A DNA stretch of 64,000 nt, from NCBI RefSeq assembly GCF_035918095.1, contig NZ_CP109137.1, positions 3,164,001 to 3,228,000 of the forward strand, in the 5' to 3' direction. Below the pieces are notes generated by a model. That model had not been told where the DNA came from. It did not search any database and was given only the letters and a program-made list of their open reading frames with translations. Of this stretch, positions 60,226-64,000 are shown in pieces. Each line of letters opens with the position of its first letter. Position 1 is the stretch's first letter. Both the position numbers and the translations under genes were made by a program. The DNA is from Streptomyces sp. NBC_01750. GTDB lineage: Bacteria > Actinomycetota > Actinomycetes > Streptomycetales > Streptomycetaceae.

Positions 60226-60250
60226 TGCGCGACTCCGTACATGTTCAGCA
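60191..60250. repeat. 30-bp tandem duplication at a gene junction
   Basis: 60191-60220 and 60221-60250 match at 25 of 30 positions, including the exact 15-mer ctccgtacatgttca. The unit contains the end of the DUF993 gene (NMYG...stop) and the overlapping GTG start of the isomerase gene. Confidence 0.85.
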
Positions 60251-61364
60251 GGGATTTCATACGGGACTCGGCCAGCGCCGGGTCCGGGAACAGGCCGAGC
60301 CCGTCCGCCAGTTCGTAGGCCCGGCAGAGGTGCGGCAGCGAGCGCGCCGACTGCAGGCCGCCCACCATCGTGAAGTGCGACTGGTGTCCGGCCAGCCAGG
60401 CCAGCAGCACCACACCCGTCTTGTAGAAGCGCGTCGGCGGCTGGAAGAGATGGCGGGACAACCCGACCGTCGGGTCGAGGCGTTTACGGAAGCCGCAGAC
60501 ATCACCTGTGTCGAGCGCCCGTACCGCATCCGCCGCCAACGGCCCCAGCGGGTCGAAGATCCCGAGCAGCGCATGGCTGAAACCGCGGTCGTCGCCCGCG
60601 ATCAGTTCGGGGTAGTTGAAGTCGTCGCCGGTGTAGCACCGCACACCTTCGGGGAGTCGCCGGCGCAGATCGATCTCGCGCTGGGCGTCCAGCAGCGAGA
60701 TCTTGATGCCGTCGATCTTGTCCGGATGGGCGTGGATGACGTCGAGGAGGACCGAGGTGGCCGCGTCCAGGTCGGCGGACCCCCAGTAACCCTCGAGCGC
60801 CGGGTCGAACATCGGCCCCAGCCAGTGCAGGATCACCGGCTCGGACGCCTGGCGCAGCAGATAGGAGTAGAGGTCCAGATAGTCGTCCGGAGTACGGGCC
60901 GCCGCGGCCAGGGCACGGGATGCCATCAGGATCGCCTGCGCGCCCGTCTCCTCGACGAGCGCGAGCTGTTCCTCGTACGCGGCGCGGACCGCCATCAGGT
61001 CGGCGGGCCCCGTCAGCTGATCCGTGCCGACACCGCACGCGATCGCGCCGCCCACCGCCTTCGCCTCCGCCGCCGAGCGCCGGATCAGCTCCGCCGCGCC
61101 CGCCCAGTCCAGGCCCATCCCGCGCTGCGCCGTGTCCATCGCCTCCGCCACGCCGAGTCCGTGCGCCCACAGATGGCGGCGGAAGGCGAGCGTCGCGTCC
61201 CAGTCCACGGCGGCGGGCGCCCCCCACGACGTATCCGCGTACGGGTCGGCGACGACATGCGCTGCCGAGAAGACCGAACGAGAGGTGAGCGGTGCTTCTC
61301 CCGCGGCGAACACGGCCGGTTCGGTGCTGGGTTCGTACACCCCGTGCAGGAGCCTGATCGTCAC
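60222..61364 (-). CDS. DUF993 family protein (dihydrodipicolinate-synthase-like barrel)
   Basis: 380 aa from GTG 61364, overlapping the oxidoreductase stop by 4 bp. DUF993 features: an N-terminal WDATLAFRRHLWAHGLGVAEAMDT, PVILHWLGPMFDPALEGYWG, KIDGIKISLLDAQREI (a conserved Lys at the Schiff-base position of the aldolase-like barrel) and LFQPPTRFYKTGVVLLAWLAGHQSHFTMVGG. The family is predicted to be a class I aldolase-type enzyme of unknown substrate. It is coupled to genes on both sides by GTGA overlaps. Confidence 0.85.
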   Translation of the reverse strand: MTIRLLHGVYEPSTEPAVFAAGEAPLTSRSVFSAAHVVADPYADTSWGAPAAVDWDATLAFRRHLWAHGLGVAEAMDTAQRGMGLDWAGAAELIRRSAAEAKAVGGAIACGVGTDQLTGPADLMAVRAAYEEQLALVEETGAQAILMASRALAAAARTPDDYLDLYSYLLRQASEPVILHWLGPMFDPALEGYWGSADLDAATSVLLDVIHAHPDKIDGIKISLLDAQREIDLRRRLPEGVRCYTGDDFNYPELIAGDDRGFSHALLGIFDPLGPLAADAVRALDTGDVCGFRKRLDPTVGLSRHLFQPPTRFYKTGVVLLAWLAGHQSHFTMVGGLQSARSLPHLCRAYELADGLGLFPDPALAESRMKSLLNMYGVAQ

Positions 61365-62512
61365 AGCGACAGCTCCGGTACGTCGAACCGGCGGCCCTCG
61401 GCCGAGGACTTCAGGCCCAGCTCGGCGAGCTGCACACCACGGGCGCCCGCCAGCAGGTCCCAGTGGTACGGCTCGCCGAGCGCGACATGGCGCAGGAACA
61501 GCTCCCACTGCGCCTTGAAGCCGTTCTCGAACTCCGTGTTGTCCGGCACCTCCTGCCACTGGTCACGGAAGGATTCGGTCGCGGGCAGGTCGGGGTTCCA
61601 CACCGGCTTCGGGGTGGCGGAGCGGTGCTGGACGCGGCAGCGGCGCAGGCCCGCGACAGCCGAGCCGTGCGTGCCGTCCACCTGGAACTCCACCAGTTCG
61701 TCGCGGTTCACGCGTACCGCCCAGGAGGAGTTGATCTGGGCGACGGCCCCGCCCTCCAGCCGGAAGATGCCGTACGCGGAGTCGTCGGCGGTCGCGGCGT
61801 ACGGCTTGCCGCGCTCGTCCCAGCGCTGCGGGACATGTGTGGCGACCTGCGCCGTCACACTCGTCACCCGGCCGAACAGTTCGTGCAGTACGTACTCCCA
61901 GTGCGGGAACATGTCGACGACGATGCCGCCGCCGTCCTCGCTGCGGTAGTTCCAGCTCGGGCGCTGCGCCCCCTGCCAGTCGCCCTCGAAGACCCAGTAT
62001 CCGAACTCGCCGCGCACGGACAGAATGTCGCCGAAGAAGCTGCCGTCCACGAGCCGCTTCAGCTTCAGCAGCCCCGGCAGGAAGATCTTGTCCTGGACGA
62101 CGCCGTGTTTGACGCCGGCGGCCTCGGCGAGGCGGGCCAGCTCCAGTGCGCCGGCCAGGTCGGTCGCGGTCGGCTTCTCGGTGTAGATGTGCTTGCCGGC
62201 GGCGATGGCCCGCTTGATCGAGGTGACGCGGGCGGAGGTGACCTGCGCGTCGAAGTAGATGTCGACGCTGTCGTCGGCGAGTACGGCGTCGAGGTCGGTC
62301 GACCAGTGCGAGAGGCCGTGCCGTTCGGCGATCACACGCAGCGCGTGCGCGCGGCGGCCGACGAGGACCGGCTCGGGCCAGAGCAGCTCGCCGTCCCCGA
62401 GGTCGAGGCCGCCCTGTTCGCGGATCGCGAGGAGGGAGCGCACCAGATGCTGGCGGTATCCCATCCGGCCCGTGACGCCGTTCATGGCGATCCGCAGTGT
62501 CCTGCGTGTCAC
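61361..62512 (-). CDS. Gfo/Idh/MocA family oxidoreductase
   Basis: 383 aa from GTG 62512, with GGAGG seven bases ahead. Rossmann start (IAMNGVTGRMGYRQHLVRSL), EKPTATD (the usual EKP motif, about 113-119), HGVVQDKIFLPGLLKLK and an open beta-sheet C-terminal domain. Oxidises or reduces a sugar or cyclitol with NAD(P). It is the first gene of a three-gene operon and is divergent from lacI. The operator TAGCAAGCGCTTTCTA sits between them. Confidence 0.88.
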   Translation of the reverse strand: MTRRTLRIAMNGVTGRMGYRQHLVRSLLAIREQGGLDLGDGELLWPEPVLVGRRAHALRVIAERHGLSHWSTDLDAVLADDSVDIYFDAQVTSARVTSIKRAIAAGKHIYTEKPTATDLAGALELARLAEAAGVKHGVVQDKIFLPGLLKLKRLVDGSFFGDILSVRGEFGYWVFEGDWQGAQRPSWNYRSEDGGGIVVDMFPHWEYVLHELFGRVTSVTAQVATHVPQRWDERGKPYAATADDSAYGIFRLEGGAVAQINSSWAVRVNRDELVEFQVDGTHGSAVAGLRRCRVQHRSATPKPVWNPDLPATESFRDQWQEVPDNTEFENGFKAQWELFLRHVALGEPYHWDLLAGARGVQLAELGLKSSAEGRRFDVPELSL

Positions 62513-62562
62513 GAAGTTGCCTCCATGTCCCCTCGATGGTTCCGAGTTCCCTCGATTTGACA

Positions 62563-62580
62563 GTAGCAAGCGCTTTCTAC
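62563..62580. promoter_or_regulatory. LacI-family operator in the divergent region
   Basis: GTAGCAAGCGCTTTCTAC, 18 bp with eight of nine pairs symmetric around CG, the classical LacI/GalR-type site (AAGCGCTT core). TTGACA (62557-62562) abuts it on the plus strand, so the operator would overlap the spacer of a lacI promoter and control both directions. Confidence 0.8.
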
Positions 62581-62650
62581 ACGGTATGAAGCTAGCCTGC
62601 CGACAGTCGCCCGGACAAGGGCTCGGTTCCATCTCCCGCGGAGGAAAGCG

Positions 62651-63715
62651 ATGACAGTCACCCTGGCGGATGTGGCGGCGCGCGCCCGGGTGTCCCCGGC
62701 CACCGTCTCCCGTGTGCTCAACGGCAACTACCCGGTCGCCGCGTCGACGCGGGAACGGGTGCTGCGCGCGGTCGACGAGCTCGACTACGTACTGAACGGC
62801 CCCGCGAGCTCGCTCGCCGCGGCCACCTCCGACCTGGTCGGCATCCTCGTCAACGACATCGCCGACCCGTTCTTCGGGATCATGGCCGGGGCCGCCCAGA
62901 CCGAGATCGGCGGACAGGAGGGGTCCGGACGGGCCGGCGGCGAGAAGCTGGCCGTCGTCTGCAACACCGGGGGCTCACCGGAGCGCGAGCTGACCTATCT
63001 CACCCTGCTCCAGCGGCAGCGGGCCGCGGCCGTGGTGCTGACCGGCGGCGCGCTGGAGGACCCGGGCCACATCGCGGCGATGACCGCGAAACTGGCGAAA
63101 CTCGCGGACGCCGGCACCCGCGTGGTGCTCTGCGGGCGGCCGCCGCTGCCCGGCAGCGACGCCATCGCCGCCGCGCTCGCCTTCGACAACCGGGGCGGCG
63201 GACGGCGGCTCACCGAGCATCTGCTCGCGCTGGGCCACCGCACGATCGGGTACGTCGCGGGGCCCGCGGAGCGCACCACGACGCGCCACCGCCTGGAGGG
63301 CCACCGGGCCGCGCTGGCCGCCGCCGGACTTGACGAGAACCAGGACCGGCTCACCGTGCACGGTCCGTACGCCCGCCGCTCCGGCTATGACGCGGCACTC
63401 GAACTGCTTCGCCGCGAACCGGGGTTGACGGCGATCGTGGCCGCCAACGACACGGTCGCACTGGGCGCCTGCGCGGCCCTGCGCGACCAGGGCCTGCGCA
63501 TCCCGGAGGACGTCTCGGTGGCCGGCTTCGACGACCTCCCGTTCTCGGTGGACGCGGTGCCCGCGCTGACGACCGTACGACTGCCGCTGTACGAGGCGGG
63601 GGCGCGGGCGGGCCGCCTGGCGATGGGCAAGGAGGCGCCGCCGCCGGGGGGCATCGCGACGATCGGCGCGGAGCTGATGGCACGGGCGTCGACGGCTCCG
63701 CCGCGGAAAAGGTGA
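62651..63715 (+). CDS. LacI-family transcriptional regulator
   Basis: 354 aa. N-terminal HTH VTLADVAARARVSPATVSRVLNG (2-24), then hinge and periplasmic-binding-protein-like effector domain (VGILVNDIADPFFGIMAGAA, CNTGGSPERELTYL, AGFDDLPFSVDAVPALTTVRLP). The ATG is close behind GGAGGAAAG. It is divergent from the oxidoreductase-DUF993-isomerase operon and very likely its repressor. The inducer is unknown. Confidence 0.93.
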   Translation: MTVTLADVAARARVSPATVSRVLNGNYPVAASTRERVLRAVDELDYVLNGPASSLAAATSDLVGILVNDIADPFFGIMAGAAQTEIGGQEGSGRAGGEKLAVVCNTGGSPERELTYLTLLQRQRAAAVVLTGGALEDPGHIAAMTAKLAKLADAGTRVVLCGRPPLPGSDAIAAALAFDNRGGGRRLTEHLLALGHRTIGYVAGPAERTTTRHRLEGHRAALAAAGLDENQDRLTVHGPYARRSGYDAALELLRREPGLTAIVAANDTVALGACAALRDQGLRIPEDVSVAGFDDLPFSVDAVPALTTVRLPLYEAGARAGRLAMGKEAPPPGGIATIGAELMARASTAPPRKR

Positions 63716-63781
63716 GCGCGGGAGCCGGGTGAGCGAGCGCGGCACCATGGCGACCGGATCCGGAGCCGGGTGAGGCGCGGG

Positions 63782-64000
63782 CTACTGATCGATGGCGAGC
63801 GAGCACTCCTCGACAGCCCGGCGCACCGCGTCGGCCGCGTCGGCCGCCAGCAGGCCGTCGACCGACAGAACGTCCTGAAGGGGTTCGATCACCGAGCTCA
63901 GAACAGCGTCGCGCTCTTCCTGCGGGACCAGCGCGACGCCCTTGCGCAGTGCTGCCAGACCCTCCGCCCCACGACCGGTCAGCAGCAGCGTGTCCGCCAG
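63782..64000 (-). CDS. C-terminal part of an unidentified protein (cut by the window edge)
   Basis: The last 72 codons of a minus-strand gene that continues beyond 64000. The protein end is helical and acidic (LLLTGRGAEGLAALRKGV..., ending AVEECSLAIDQ) with TPR-like character. GC at third positions is consistent with coding. It converges on lacI across a 66-bp gap that contains two copies of ggagccgggtgag. The family is not recognised. Confidence 0.6.
   Translation of the reverse strand: MADTLLLTGRGAEGLAALRKGVALVPQEERDAVLSSVIEPLQDVLSVDGLLAADAADAVRRAVEECSLAIDQ

Overview
The window is a stretch of high-GC actinobacterial chromosome, almost certainly Streptomyces. The signs are strong GC bias at third codon positions, frequent GTG starts, many 4-bp ATGA/GTGA overlaps, and a set of Streptomyces genes (chitosan-oligosaccharide csn genes, dynAB with ssbB, EttA, a LAETG surface protein, copZ-copA, citA). 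The order csn / pknG operon / ettA / thioester surface protein / ssbB-dynBA / iol genes / copZA / citA / recD2 matches, from memory, the SCO2658-SCO2737 part of S. coelicolor. No database search was run. There is no sign of a prophage, insertion sequence or CRISPR array.

Layout. (1) 1-4228: the end of a sugar-uptake operon (partial binding protein, two permeases, GH4 glycosidase, BadF/BadG-type sugar kinase), then a lone phytanoyl-CoA-dioxygenase-type gene. (2) 5304-15900: a seven-gene signalling operon: four-helix membrane protein (GlnX-like), periplasmic Glu/Asp-binding protein (GlnH-like), an unknown helical protein, PknG-type kinase, PP2C phosphatase, vWA protein and FHA protein. Three of these carry N-terminal zinc ribbons. 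This is the most interesting system in the window. (3) 15943-20501: PIMT-like methyltransferase, truncated haemoglobin, and a hypothetical-thioesterase-EttA cluster. (4) 20996-26940: thioester-domain surface protein with a LAETG anchor, ssbB, dynB, dynA, tRNA-Arg(TCT). (5) 27087-37866: MHS transporter, DUF1772 protein, vWA lipoprotein, HTH regulator, an ABC permease coupled to an unusual S15-hydrolase/ABC-ATPase fusion, a GNAT and a secreted subtilase. (6) 38022-39106: two small Streptomyces-type genes, one resembling SpdB/DUF2637. (7) 39334-46692: myo-inositol catabolism (iolA, iolD, iolB, a Cgl0158-type aldolase, iolC) with a divergent TIM-barrel isomerase. (8) 46907-53930: small HTH protein, GNAT, MMPL exporter divergent from its TetR, and copper genes copZ-copA behind a CsoR-like palindrome. 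(9) 54311-58036: citrate synthase and RecD2 helicase. (10) 58037-59349: a 1.3-kb gene-free, repeat-rich stretch with two and a half copies of a 212-bp tandem unit. (11) 59350-63715: a three-gene sugar or polyol catabolic operon divergent from its LacI regulator, with a clear operator between them. A partial minus-strand gene runs off the right edge.

How the parts work together. The csn genes import and process amino-sugar oligosaccharides. The pknG operon looks like an extracellular amino-acid sensor feeding a kinase/phosphatase switch read out by an FHA protein. dynAB and ssbB are sporulation-division genes. The iol genes convert inositol to central metabolites. Regulation is visible as inverted-repeat operators in the tetR, copZ and lacI upstream regions and a promoter before iolC. 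Several strong hairpins act as candidate terminators (26961, 29402, 37932, 39280, 54215/54268).
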